DNA of 64,000 bases from Paratinospora sagittata (lineage: Eukaryota > Streptophyta > Magnoliopsida > Ranunculales > Menispermaceae). Shown piece by piece: positions 48,849-61,694 of the stretch. Under the pieces are notes generated by a model. That model had not been told where the DNA came from. It made no database searches and was given only the letters and a program-made list of their open reading frames with translations. The stretch lies in contig CM069607.1 in the NCBI GenBank assembly GCA_035771175.1, positions 21,832,001-21,896,000 of the forward strand, given 5' to 3'. The translations under genes and the position numbers were made by a program. Within the stretch, counting starts at the first letter, position 1. Each line of letters opens with the position of its first letter.

Positions 48849-50020
48849 ACCCTTTAAATTGCAAAGTCTTCAAAATCACTTGGATTAAAGTATTTGGTTT
48901 TGACCAAAAATTTTTCGAAAGGTTTTATTCATAATTTCAATGAGTTTTGAATGATTTAAAAGTGTTTTGAGACAAAGGAATGGTTCTTAAGTGTTAAAAT
49001 ATTAATTTTTTCAAAATCGGGCTATCCAGCAATTTTCCAAAATTTTTCAAACGGCAATAGTGCACTATCAGTGTTGATAGCACGCTGATAGGGTTGAATA
49101 ATCAAAAATATTTTTTTCTTGAAAATTGCCTGCAGCACGCTATCCTTTTTGATAACTCGCTATAGAGAGCAGTTGCCGTAATCTTTCATTTTTTAGTAAA
49201 ATGGGCAATAGCGTGCTATACGCCTTGATTGCGCGCTATCCGAAAGTCCGAAAAACACGAGCTCTCGGGTGTGTGTATATCGACCTGCAATAGTCCGCTA
49301 TCCGTCATTAGAAAGGATGATACACAACCCAATATCATGCTATCCACGTCTGAGTTACAAATCTCACATATCTAACGAGAAAAACGTGGGCCCTTTCCCT
49401 TGCTCGATTTTTCTATTCCTTGTACATTTTTTACTGGGAATCGTAACTGAAACATTCTCCACTAACACCAGGATGATTCCCATTGTGTCGCACGGGCAAA
49501 ACAACTTTAGATTAAAACAATGTTTTGAATTCAAATCATTTCCTACTCTTTTGCTCTTTAACCTGCAACTGCTAATTTAATAAAACACTCATTCTCTAAT
49601 TTTCAATGATACAACACACACGATTTTTGCAAGTTAGACTGAGCTTTCCAAAGAGTATTTAAAAGAAGAAAGTCGTGACTCTTGCATTGCCAATAAAAGC
49701 TTCAACCTGAATCAAAATTGCAAACTGTCTTGAAGACAATCTCACTGTTTAGCAAGTTCTTCATTTTATCCCTTTTGTGCTGAGATTTTCAGAAGCTATC
49801 CATTGTTTTAAACTGTAGGTATATGAAGTGTTCTCAGTAAGAGAACACATCACCTATATTCTGTCTCCGAGTGCTACAACTAATCATCAAGAACACATCA
49901 AACAATTGCTATCAAAGTCTACAAAGATCAGGCTCTAAAAACGAAGACATATCTCAATGCTAATGCATTAGTTTGATCTTAAGTGTGTTGGGTAACCTCT
50001 CGATCAATCTCAGCACGAAA
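48849..50020 (+). repeat. Satellite monomer 41, recent tandem copy A
   Basis: A 1,172-bp copy. Its first 701 bp (to 49549) are repeated exactly 1,172 bp downstream with one difference noticed (CCCTTTAAA against CCCTCTAAA). Private marks include TGACCAAAAATTTTTCG, GTTTTATTCATAA, GACAAAGGAATGG and AATAGTGCACTATCAG. Confidence 0.95.
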
Positions 50021-51192
50021 ACCCTCTAAATTGCAAAGTCTTCAAAATCACTTGGATTAAAGTATTTGGTTTTGACCAAAAATTTTTCGAAAGGTTTTAT
50101 TCATAATTTCAATGAGTTTTGAATGATTTAAAAGTGTTTTGAGACAAAGGAATGGTTCTTAAGTGTTAAAATATTAATTTTTTCAAAATCGGGCTATCCA
50201 GCAATTTTCCAAAATTTTTCAAACGGCAATAGTGCACTATCAGTGTTGATAGCACGCTGATAGGGTTGAATAATCAAAAATATTTTTTTCTTGAAAATTG
50301 CCTGCAGCACGCTATCCTTTTTGATAACTCGCTATAGAGAGCAGTTGCCGTAATCTTTCATTTTTTAGTAAAATGGGCAATAGCGTGCTATACGCCTTGA
50401 TTGCGCGCTATCCGAAAGTCCGAAAAACACGAGCTCTCGGGTGTGTGTATATCGACCTGCAATAGTCCGCTATCCGTCATTAGAAAGGATGATACACAAC
50501 CCAATATCATGCTATCCACGTCTGAGTTACAAATCTCACATATCTAACGAGAAAAACGTGGGCCCTTTCCCTTGCTCGATTTTTCTATTCCTTGTACATT
50601 TTTTACTGGGAATCGTAACTGAAACATTCTCCACTAACACCAGGATGATTCCCATTGTGTCGCACGGGCAAAACAACTTTAGATTAAAACAATGTTTTGA
50701 ATTCAAATCATTTCCTACTCTCTTGCTCTTTAACCTGCAACTGCTAATTTAATAAAACACTCATTCTCTAATTTTCAAAGATACAACACACACGATTTTT
50801 GAAAGTTAGACTGAGGTTTCCAAAGAGTATTTCAAAAGAAGAAAGTCGTGACTCTTGCATTGCCAATAAAAGCTTCAACCTGAATCAAAATTGCAAACTG
50901 TCTTGAAGACAATCTCACTGTTTAGCAAGTTCTCATTTTTTCCCTTTTGTGCTGAGATTTTCAGAAGCTATCCATCGTTTTAAACTGTAGGTATATGAAG
51001 TGTTCTCATTAAGAGAACACATCACCTATATTCCTTTTCCGAGTGCTACAACTAATCATCAAGAACACATCAAACAATAGCTATTAAAGTCTACAAAGAT
51101 CAGGCTCTAAGAGCGAAGACATATCTCAATGCTAATGCATTAGTTTGATCTTGAGTGTGTAGGGTAACCTCTCGATCAATGTCAGCACGAAA
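50021..51192 (+). repeat. Satellite monomer 42, recent tandem copy B
   Basis: Its first 701 bp equal those of monomer 41. From 50722 (CTCTCTTGC against CTCTTTTGC) the tail belongs to another lineage, with TTTTTGAAAGTTAG, CTGAGGTTTCC and a changed hairpin loop (TTCTCATTAAGAGAA). The duplication therefore ends inside this monomer. Confidence 0.95.
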
Positions 51193-54100
51193 ACCCTCTG
51201 AATTGCAAAGTCTTCAAAATCACTTGGATTAAAGTATTTGGTTTTGACAAAATATTTTTCGAAAGGTTTTAATCATAATTTCAATGAGTTTTGAATGATT
51301 TAAAAGTGTTTTGAGACAATAGAATGGTTCTTAAGTGTTAAAATATTAATTTTTTCAAAATCGGGCTATCCAGCAATTTGCCAAAATTTTTCAAACGGCA
51401 ATAGCGAACTATCAGTGTTGATAGCACGCTGATAGGGTTGAATAATCAAAAATCTTTTTTTCTTGAAAATTGCCTGCAGCGCGCTATCCATTTTGATAAC
51501 TCGCTATAGAGAGTAGTTGCCGTAATCATTCAATTTTTAGTAAAATGGGCAATAACCTGCTATACGCCTTGATTGCACGCTATCGGATTGGCCGAAAAAC
51601 ACGAGCTCTCGGGTGTAAGTATCTCGACCAGCAATAGTCCGCTATCCGTCATTAGAGAGCGTGATACACAACCCAATAGCATGCTATCCACGTCTGAGTT
51701 AGAAATCTCACATATCTAACGAGAAAAACGTGGGCCCTTTCCTTTGCTCGATTTTTTTATTCCTTGCATAGTTTTGACTGGGAATCGTAACTGAAACAGT
51801 CTCCACTAACACCTGGATGATTCCCATTGTGTCGCACGGGCAAAACAACTTTAGATTAAAACAATGTTTTGAATTCAAATCATTTCCTACTCTCTTTCTC
51901 CTTAACCTGCAACTGTTAATTTAATAAAACACTTATTCTCTAGTTTTCAATGATACAACACACACGATTTTTGCAATTTAGACAGAGCTTTCCAAAGAGT
52001 ATTTAAAAAGAAGAAAGTCGTGACTCTTGCATTGCCAATAAAAGCTTCAACCTGAATCAAAATTGCAAACTGTTTTGAAGACAATCTCACTGTTTAGGAA
52101 GTTCTTCATTTTATACCTTTTGTGCTGAGATTTTCAGAAGCTATCCATCATTTTAAACTGTAGGTATATGAAGTGTTCTCAGTAAGAGAACACATCACCT
52201 ATATTCTTTCTCCGAGTGCTCCAACTAATCATCAAGAACACATCAAAACAATAGCTATCAAAGTCTACAAAGATCAGGCTCTAAAAACGAAGACATATCT
52301 CAATGCTAATGCATTAGTTTGATCTTAAGTGTGTAGGGTAACCTCTCGATCAATCTCAGCACGAAAACCCTCTAAATTGCAAAGTCTTCAAAATCACTTG
52401 GATTAAAGTATTTGGTTTTGACAAAATATTTTTTGAAAGGTTTTAATCATAATTTCAATGAGTTTTGAATGATTTAAAAGTGTTTTGAGACAAAGGAATG
52501 GTTCTTAAGTGTTAAAATATTATTTTTTTCAAAATCGGGCTATCCAGCAAATTTCCAAAATTTTTGAAACGGCAATAGCGCACTATCAGTGTTGATAGCA
52601 CGCTGATAGGGTTGAATAATCAAAAATATTTTTTTCTTGAAAATTGCCTGCAGCGCGCTATCCCTTTTGATAACTCGCTATAGAGAGCAGTTGCCGTAAT
52701 CTTTCGTTTTTTAGTAAAATGGGCAATAGCGTGCTATACGCCTTGATTGCGCGCTATCCGAAAGTCCGAAAAACACGAGCTCTCGGGTGTGTGTATATCG
52801 ACCTGCAATAGTCCGCTATCCGTCATTAGAGAGGATGATACACAACCCAATATCATGCTATCCACGTCTGAGTTAGAAATCTCATATATCTAACGAGAAA
52901 AACGTGGGCCCTTTCAATTGCTCGATTTCAATTCCTTGTACATTTTGACTGGGAATCGTAACTGAAACATTCTCCCCTAACACCTGGATGATTCCCATTG
53001 TGTCGCACGGGCAAAACAACTTTAGATTAAAACAATGTTTTGAAATCAAATCATTTCCTACTCTCTTGCTCCTTAACCTGCAACTGCTAATTTAATAAAA
53101 CACAAATTCTCTAATTTTCAAAAATACAACACACACGATTTTTGCAAGTTAGACTGAGCTTTCCCAAGAGTATTTCAAAAGAAGAAAGTCGTGACTCTTG
53201 CATTGCCAATAAAAGCTTCAACCTGAATCAAAATTGCAAACTGTCTTTAAGACAATCTCACTGTTTAGCAAGTTCTTCATTTTATCCCTTTTGTGCAAAG
53301 ATTTTCAGAAGCTATCCATCGTTTTAAACTATAGGTCTATGAAGTGTTCTCAGTAAGAGAGTGCATCACCTATATTCTTTCTCCGAGTGCGACAACTAAT
53401 CATCAAGAACACTTCAAACAATAGCTATCAAAGTCTACAAAGATCAGGCTCTAAGAACGAAAACATATCTCAATGCTAATGCATTAGTTTGATATTAAGT
53501 GTGTAGGGTAACCTCTCGATCAATCACAGCACGAAAACCCGCTAAATTGCAAAGTCTTCAAAATCACTTGGATTAAATATTTGGTTTTGACAAAATATTT
53601 TCCGAAAGGTTTTAATCATAATTTCAATGAGTTTTGAATGAATTAAAAGTGTTTTGAGACAATGGAATGGTTCTTAAGTGTTAAAATATTAATTTTTTCA
53701 AAATCGGGCTGTCCAGAAATTTGCCAAAATTTTTCAAACGGCAATGGCGCACTATCAGTGTTGATAACACGCTGATAGGGTTGAATAATCAAAAATCTTT
53801 TTTTCTTGAAAATTGCCTACAGCGCGCTATCCCTTTTGATAACTCGCTATAGAGAGCAGTTGCCGTAATCTTTCGATTTTTAGTAAAATGGGCAATAGCC
53901 TGCTATACGCCTTGATTGCACGCTATCGCAAAGTCTGAAAAACACGAGCTCTCGGGTGTGTGTATATCGACCTGCAATAGTCCGCTATCCGTCATTAGAG
54001 AGGATGATACACAACCCAATAGCATGCTATCCACGTCTGAGTTAGAAATCTCACATATCTAACGAGAAAAACGTGGGCCCTTTCCGTTGCTCGATTTTTC

Positions 54101-54708
54101 TATTCCTTGTACATTTTTGACTGGGAATTGTAACTGAAACATTCTCCACTAACACCTGGATGATTCCCATTGTGTCGCACGGGCAAAACAACTTTAGATT
54201 AAAACAATGTTTTGAATTCAAATCATTTCCTACTCACTTGCACTTTAACCTGCAACTGCTAATTTAATAAAACACTCATTCTCTAATTTTCAAAGATACA
54301 ACACACACGATTTTTGCAAGTTAGACTGAGCTTTCCAAAGAGTATTTCAAAAGAAGAAAGTCGTGACTCTTGCATTGCCAATAAAAGCATCAACCTGAAT
54401 CAAAATTGCAAACTGTCTTGAAGACAATCTCACTGTTTAGCAAGTTCTTCATTTTATCCCTTTTGTGTTGAGATTTTCAGAAGCTATCCATCGTTTTAAA
54501 CTGTAGGTATATGAAGTGTTCTCAGTAAGAGAACACATCACCTATATTCTGTCTCCGAGTGCTACAACTAATCATCAAGAACACATCAAACAATAGCTAT
54601 CAAAGTCCACAAAGATCAGGCTCTAAAAACGAAGACATATCTCAATGCTAATGCATTAGTTTGATCTTAAGTGTGTAGGGTAACCTCTCGATCAATCTCA
54701 GCACGAAA
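51193..54708 (+). repeat. Satellite monomers 43-45
   Basis: Copies starting at 51193, 52367 and 53537 (1,174, 1,170 and 1,172 bp). Monomer 43 is of the monomer 37-39 type and shares a tail with monomer 38 (CAGAGCTTTCC, TTTTATACC, GTGCTCCAAC). Monomer 44 carries the GACAAAGG variant of monomers 41 and 42 in its 5' part and has a broken hairpin right arm (GAGAGTGCATC). No insertion or gene is present. Confidence 0.92.
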
Positions 54709-55878
54709 ACCCTTTAAATTGCAAAGTCTTCAAAATCACTTGGATTTAAGTATTTGGTTTTGACAAAATATTTTTCGAAAGGTTTTAATCATAATTTCAA
54801 TGAGTTTTGAATGATTTAAAAGTGTTTTGAGACAATGGAATGGTTCTTAAGTGTTAAAATATTAATTTTTTCAAAATCAGGCTATCTAGCAATTTGCCAA
54901 AAATTTTCAAACGACAATAGCGCACTATCGGTGTTGATAGCACGCTGATAGGGTTGAATAATCAAAAATCTTTTTTTCTTGAAAATTGCCTGCAGCGCGC
55001 TATCCCTTTTGATAACTCGCTATAGAGAGCAGTTGCCGCAATCTTTCGATTTTTTGTAAAATGGGCAATAGCCTGCTATACGCCTTGATTGCACGCTATC
55101 GGAAAGTCCGAAAAACACGAGCTCTCGAGTGTGTGTATATCGACCTGCAATAGTCCGCTATCCGTCATTAGAGAGGATGATACACAACCCAATAGCATGC
55201 TATCCACGTCTGAGTTAGAAATCTCACATATCTAACGAGAAAAACGTGGCCCTTTCCCTTGCTCGATTTTTCTATTCCTTGTACATTTTTGACTGGGAAT
55301 CGTAATTGAAACATTCTCCACTAACACCAGGATGATTCCCATTGTGTCGCATGGGCAAAACAACTTTAGATTACTATAATGTTTTGAATTCAAATCATTT
55401 CCTACTACCTTGCTCTTTAACCTGCGACTGCTAATTTAATAAAACACTCATTCTCTAATTTTCAAAGATACAACTCACGATTTTTGTAAGTTTGACTGAG
55501 CTTTCCAAAGAGTATTTCAAAAGAAGAAAGTCGTGACTCTTGCATTGCCAATAAAAGCTTCAACCTGAATCAAAATTTCAAACTGTCTTGAAGACAATCT
55601 CACTGTTTAACAAGTTCTTCATTTTATCCCTTTCGTGCTGAGATTTTCAGAAGCTATCCATCGTTTTAAACTGTAGGTATATGAAGTGTTCTCAGTAAGA
55701 GAACGCATCACCTATATTCTTTCTCCGAGTGCTACAAGTAATTATCAAGAACACACCAAACAATAGCTATCAAAGTCTACAAAGATCAGGCTCTAAGAAC
55801 GAAGACATATCTCAAAGCAAATGCATTAGTTTGATCTTAAATGTGTAGGGTAACCTCTCGATCAATCTCAGCACGAAA
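54709..55878 (+). repeat. Satellite monomer 46
   Basis: A 1,170-bp copy. From about 55250 onward it belongs to the duplicated dimer, with CAGGATGATTCCC, TTTGACTGAGC and GAGAACGCATC shared with monomer 48. Confidence 0.92.
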
Positions 55879-57570
55879 ACCCTCTAAATTGCAAAGTCTT
55901 CAAAATCACTTGGATTAAAGTATTTGGTTTTGACAAAGTACTTTTCGAAAGGTTTTAATCTTAATTTCAATGAGTTTTAAATGATTTAAAAGTGTTTTGA
56001 GACAATGGAATGGTTCTTAAGTGTTAAAATATTAATTTTTTCAAAATCAGGCTGTCCAGCAATTTGCCAAAATTTTTCAAACGGCAATAGCGCACTATCA
56101 GTTTTGATAGCACGCTGATTGGGTTGAATAATCAAAATTCTTTTTTTCTTGAAAATTGCCTACAGCGCGCTATCCCTTTTGATAACTCGCTATAGAGAGC
56201 AGTTGTCGTAATCTTTCGATTTTTAGTAAAATGGGCAATAGCCTGCTATACGCCTCGATTGCACGCTATCAGAAAGTCCGAAAAACACGAGCTCTCGGGT
56301 GTGTGTATATCGACCTGCGATAGTCCGCTATACACAACCCAATATCATGTTATCCACGTCTGAGTTAGAAATCTCACATATCTAACGAGGAAAACGTGGG
56401 CCCTTTCCCTTGCTCGATTTCTATTCCTTGTACATTTTTGACTGGGAATCGTAACTGAAACATTCTCTACTAACACCTGGATGATTCCCATTGTGTCGCA
56501 CGGGCAAAACAACTTTAGATTAAAACAATGTTTTGAAATCAAATCATTTCCTACTCTCTTGCTCCTCAACCTGCAATTGCTAATTTAATAAAACACAAAT
56601 TCTCTAATTTTCAAAAATACAACACACACGATTTTTTCAAGTTAGACTGAGCTTTCCAAAGAGTATTTCCAAAGAAGAAAGTCGTGACTCTTGCATTGCC
56701 AATAAAAGCTTCAACCTGAATCAAAATTGCAAATTGTCTTTAAGACAATCTCACTGTTTAGCAAGTTCTTCGTTTTATCCCTTTTGTGCTGAGATTTTCA
56801 GAAGCTATCCATCATTTTAAACTGTAGGTATATGAAGTGTTCTCAGTAAGAGAACACATCACCTTTATTCTTTCTCCGAGTGCTACAACTAATCATCAAG
56901 AACACATAGAACAATAGTTATCGAAGTCTACAAAGATCAGGCTCTAGAAACGAAGACATATCTCAATGCTAATGCATTAGTTTGATCTTAAGTGTGTAGG
57001 GTAACCTCTCGATCAATCTCAGCACGAAAACCCTCTAACTTGCAAAGTCTTCAAAATCACTTGGATTAAAGTATTTGGTTTTGACAAAATATTTTTCGAA
57101 AGGTTTTAATCATAATTTGAATGAGTTTGGAATGATTTAAAAGTGTTTTGAGACAATGGAATGGTTCTTAAGTGTTAAAATATTAATTTTTTCAAAATCG
57201 GGCTGTCCAGAAATTTGCCAAAATTTTTCAAACGGCAATGGCGCACTATCAGTGTTGATAACACGCTGATAGGGTTGAATAATCAAAAATCTTTTTTTCT
57301 TGAAAATTGCCTGCAGCGCTATCCCTTTTGATAACTCGTTATAGAGAGCAGTTGCCGTAATCTTTCGATTTTTAGTAAAATGGGCAATAGCCTGCTATAC
57401 GCCTTGATTGCACGCTATCGGAAAGTCCAAAAAACACGAGCTCTCGGGTGTGTGTATATCGACCTACAATAGTCCGCTATCCGTCATTAGAGAGGATGAT
57501 ACACAACCCAATAGCATGCTATCCACGTCTGAGTTAGAAATCTCACATATCTAACGAGAAAAACGTGGGC
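55250..57570 (+). repeat. Duplicated dimer block (~2.32 kb), copy 1
   Basis: This block contains the 3' half of monomer 46, all of monomer 47 (55879-57029, 1,151 bp) and the 5' half of monomer 48. Monomer 47 lost about 20 bp, so GTCCGCTATACACAACCC replaces the usual TCCGTCATTAGAGAG stretch near 56325. That loss, and the tail GAACGCATCACC, recur about 2,320 bp downstream. The limits are approximate, to within about 100 bp. Confidence 0.9.
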
Positions 57571-59890
57571 CCTTTCCCTTGCTCGATTTTTCTATTCCTT
57601 GTACATTTTTGACTGGGAATCGTAATTGAAACATTCTCCACTAACACCAGGATGATTCCCGTTGTGTCGCACGGGCAAAACAACTTTAGATTACAATAAT
57701 GTTTTGAATTCAAATCATTTCCTACTACCTTGCTCTTTAACCTGCGACTGCTAATTTAATAAAACACTCATTCTCTAATTTTCAAAGATACAACTCACGA
57801 TTTTTGTAAGTTTGACTGAGCTTTCCAAAGAGTATTTCAAAAGAAGAAAGTCGTGACTCTTGCATTGCCAATAAAAGCTTCAACCTGAATCAAAATTTCA
57901 AACTGTCTTGAAGACAATCTCACTGTTTAACAAGTTCTTCATTTTATCCCTTTCGTGCTGAGATTTTCAGAAGCTATCCATCGTTTTAAACTGTTGGTAT
58001 ATGAAGTGTTCTCAGTAAGAGAACGCATCACCTATATTCTTTCTCCGAGTGCTACAACTAATTATCAAGAACACACCAAACAATAGCTATCAAAGTCTAC
58101 AAAGATCAGGCTCTAAGAACGAAGACATATCTCAAGGCAAATGCATTTGTTTGATCTTAAATGTGTAGGGTAACCTCTCGATCAATCTCAGCACGAAAAC
58201 CCTCTAAATTGCAAAGTCTTCAAAATCACTTGGATTAAAGTATTTGGTTTTGACAAAATACTTTTCGAAAGGTTTTAATCATAATTTCAATGAGTTTTAA
58301 ATGATTTAAAAGTGTTTTGAGACAATGGAATGGTTCTTAAGTGTTAAAATATTAATTTTTTCAAAATCAGGCTGTCCAGCAATTTGCCAAAATTTTTCAA
58401 AGGGCAATAGCGCACTATCAGTTTTGATAGCACGCTGATTGGGTTGAATAATCAAAATTCTTTTTTTCTTGAAAATTGCCTACAGCGCGCTATCCGTTTT
58501 GATAACTCGCTATAGAGAGCAGTTGTCGTAATCTTTCGATTTTTAGTAAAATGGGCAATAGCCTGCTATACGCCTCGATTGCACGCTATCAGAAAGTCCA
58601 AAAAACACGAGCTCCCGGGTGTGTGTATATCGACCTGCGATAGTCCGCTATACACAACCCAATATCATGTTATCCACGTCTGAGTTAGAAATCTCACATA
58701 TCTAACGAGGAAAACGTGGGCCCTTTCCCTTGCTCGATTTCTATTCCTTGTACATTTTTGACTGGGAATCGTAACTGAAACATTCTCTACTAACACCTGG
58801 ATGATTCCCATTGTGTCGCACGGGCAAAACAACTTTAGATTAAAACAATGTTTTGAAATCATATCATTTCCTACTCTCTTGCTCCTTAACCTGCAACTGC
58901 TAATTTAATAAAACACAAATTCTCTAATTTTCAAAAATACAACACACACGATTTTTTCAAGTTAGACTGAGCTTTCCAAAGAGTATTTCAAAAGAAGAAA
59001 GTCGTGACTCTTGCATTGCCAATAACAGCTTCAACCTGAATCAAAATTGCAAATTGTCTTTAAGACAATCTCACTGTTTAACAAGTTCTTCGTTTTATCC
59101 CTTTTGTGCTGAGATTTTCAGAAGCTATCCATCATTTTAAACTGTAGATATATGAAGTGTTCTCAGTAAGAGAACACATCACCTTTATTCTTTCTCCGAG
59201 TGCTACAACTAATCATCAAGAACACATAGAACAATAGCTATCAAAGTCTACAAAGATCAGGCTCTAGAAACGAAGACATATCTCAATGCTAATGCATTAG
59301 TTTGATCTTAAGTGTGTAGGGTAACCTCTCGATCAATCTCAGCACGAAAACCCCCTAACTTGCAAAGTCTTCAAAATCACTTGGATTAAAGTATTTGGTT
59401 TTGACAAAATATTTTTCGAAAGGTTTTAATCATAATTTCAATGAGTTTAGAATGATTTAAAAGTGTTTTGAGACAATGGAATGGTTCTTAAGTGTTAAAA
59501 TATTAATTTTTTCAAAATCGGGCTGTCCAGAAATTTGCCAAAATTTTTCAAACGGCAATGGCGCACTATCAGTGTTGATAACACGCTGATAGGGTTGTCT
59601 AATCAAAAATCTTTTTTTCTTGAAAATTGCCTGCAGCGCGCTATCCCTTTTGATAACTCGCTATAGAGAGCAGTTGCCGTAATCTTTCTATTTTTAGTAA
59701 AATGGGCAATAGCCTGCTATACGCCTTGATTACACGCTATCGGAAAGTCCAAAAAACACGAGCTCTCGGGTGTGTGTATATCGACCTACAATAGTCCGCT
59801 ATCCGTCATTAGAGAGGATGATACACAACCCAATAGCATGCTATCCACGTCTGAGTTAGTAATCTCACATATCTAACGAGAAAAACGTGG
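57571..59890 (+). repeat. Duplicated dimer block (~2.32 kb), copy 2
   Basis: Second copy: the 3' part of monomer 48, all of monomer 49 (58199-59349, again 1,151 bp with the same 20-bp loss near 58645) and the 5' part of monomer 50. Scattered differences are present (GAGCTCCCGGG, AATCATATCATTTCC, TAACAGCTTC), so this duplication is older than the 6.1-kb one or has been altered by later exchange. Confidence 0.9.
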
Positions 59891-61694
59891 GCCCTTTCCC
59901 ATGCTCGATTTTTATATTCCTTGTACATTTTTAACTGGGAATCGTAACTGAAACATTCTCCACTAACACCTGGATGATTCCCATTGTGTCGCACGAGCAA
60001 AACAACTTTAGATTAAAACAATGTTTTGAATTCAAATCATTTCCTACTCACTTGCTCTTTAACCTGCAACTGCTAATTTAATAAAACACTCATTCTCTAG
60101 TTTTCAAAGATACAACACACACGATTTTTGCAAGTTAAACTGAGCTTTCCAAAGAGTATTTTAAACGAAGAAAGTCGTGACTCTTGCATTGCCAATAAAA
60201 GCTTCAACCTGAATCAAAATTGCAAACTGCCTTGAAGACAATCTCACTGTTTAGCAAGTTCTTTATTTTATCCCTTTTGTGCTGAGATTTTCAGAAGCTG
60301 TCCATCGTTTTAAATTGTAGGTATATGAAGTGTTCTCAGTAAGAGAACACATCACCTATATTCTTTCTCTGAGTGCTACAACTAATCATCAAGAACACAT
60401 CAAACAATAGTTATCAAAGTCTACAAAATCAGGCTCTAAGAACGAAGACATATCTCAACGCTAATGCATTAGTTTGACCTTGAGTGTGTAGGGTAACCTC
60501 TCGATCAATCTCAGCACGAAAACCCTCTAAATTGCAAAGTCTTCAAAATCACTTGGATTAAAGTATTTGGTTTTGACAAAATATTTTTCGAAAGGTTTTA
60601 ATCATAATTTCAATGAGTTTTGAATGATTTAAAAGTGTTTTGAGACAATGGAATGGTTCTTAAGTGTTAAAATATTAATTTTTTCAAAATCAGGCTGCCC
60701 AGCAATTTGCCAAAATTTTTCAAAAGGCAATAGCGCACTATCAGTATTGGTAGCACGCTGATTGGGTTGAATAATCAAAAATCTTTTTTTCTTGAAAATT
60801 GCCTGCAGCACGCTATCCCTTTTGATAACTCGCTATAGAGAGCAGTTGTCGTAATCTTTCGATTTTTAGTAAAATGGGCAATAGCCTGCTATACGCCTTG
60901 ATTGCACGCTATCAGAAAGTCCAAAAAACACGAGCTCTCGGGCTTGTGTATATCGACCTGCAATAGTCCGCTATCTGTAATTAGAGAGGATGAAACACAA
61001 CCCAATATCATGCTATCCACGTCTGAGTTACAAATCTCACATATCTAACGAGAAAAACGTGGGCCCTTTCCCTTGCTCGATTTCTATTCCTTGTACATTT
61101 TTGACTGGGAATCGTAACTGAAACATTCTCCACTAACACCAGGATGATTCCCATTGTGTCGCACGGGCAAAACAACTTTAGATTAAAACAATGTTTTGAA
61201 TTCAAATCATTTCCTACTCTTTTGCTCTTTAACCTGCAACTGCTAATTTAATAAAACACTCATTCTCTAATTTTCAAAGATACAATACACACGATTTTTG
61301 CAAGTTAGACTGAGCTTTCCAAAGAGTATTTCAAAAGAAGAAAGTCGTGACTCTTGCATTGCCAATAAAAGCTTCAACCTGAATCAAAATTGCAAACTGT
61401 CTTGAAGACAATCTCTCACTGTTTAGCAAGTTCTTCATTTTATCCCTTTTGTGCTGAGACTTTCAAAAGCTATCCATTGTTTTAAACTGTAGGTATATGA
61501 AGTGTTCTCAGTAAGAGAACACATCACCTATATTCTGTCTCCGAGTGCTACAACTAATCATCAAGAAAACACCAAACAATAGCTATCAAAGTCTACAAAG
61601 ATCAGGCTCTAAGAACGAAGACATATCTCAATGCTAATGCATTAGTTTGACCTTAAGTGTGTAGGGTAACCTCTCGATCAATCTCAGCACGAAA
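59350..61694 (+). repeat. Satellite monomers 50-51
   Basis: Copies starting at 59350 and 60521 (1,171 and 1,174 bp). Monomer 50 changes lineage near 59890, the end of the dimer block. Monomer 51 has a changed second dyad of the first pair (GTATTGGTAGCACGC) and a 2-bp gain (CAATCTCTCACTG). Nothing else is contained. Confidence 0.92.

Noticed and set aside
49269..49580. Two identical 103-codon plus-strand frames (49269-49580 and 50441-50752)
   Set aside because: They fall inside the recent 1,172-bp monomer duplication, and the frame is broken in other monomers. No domain is seen.
56345..56569. Minus-strand frames of 63-74 codons with CPCDTMGII (56345, 58665, 59809, 61008)
   Set aside because: Equivalent positions of different monomers, with variable start points and no conserved ends. 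They are chance frames in satellite DNA.
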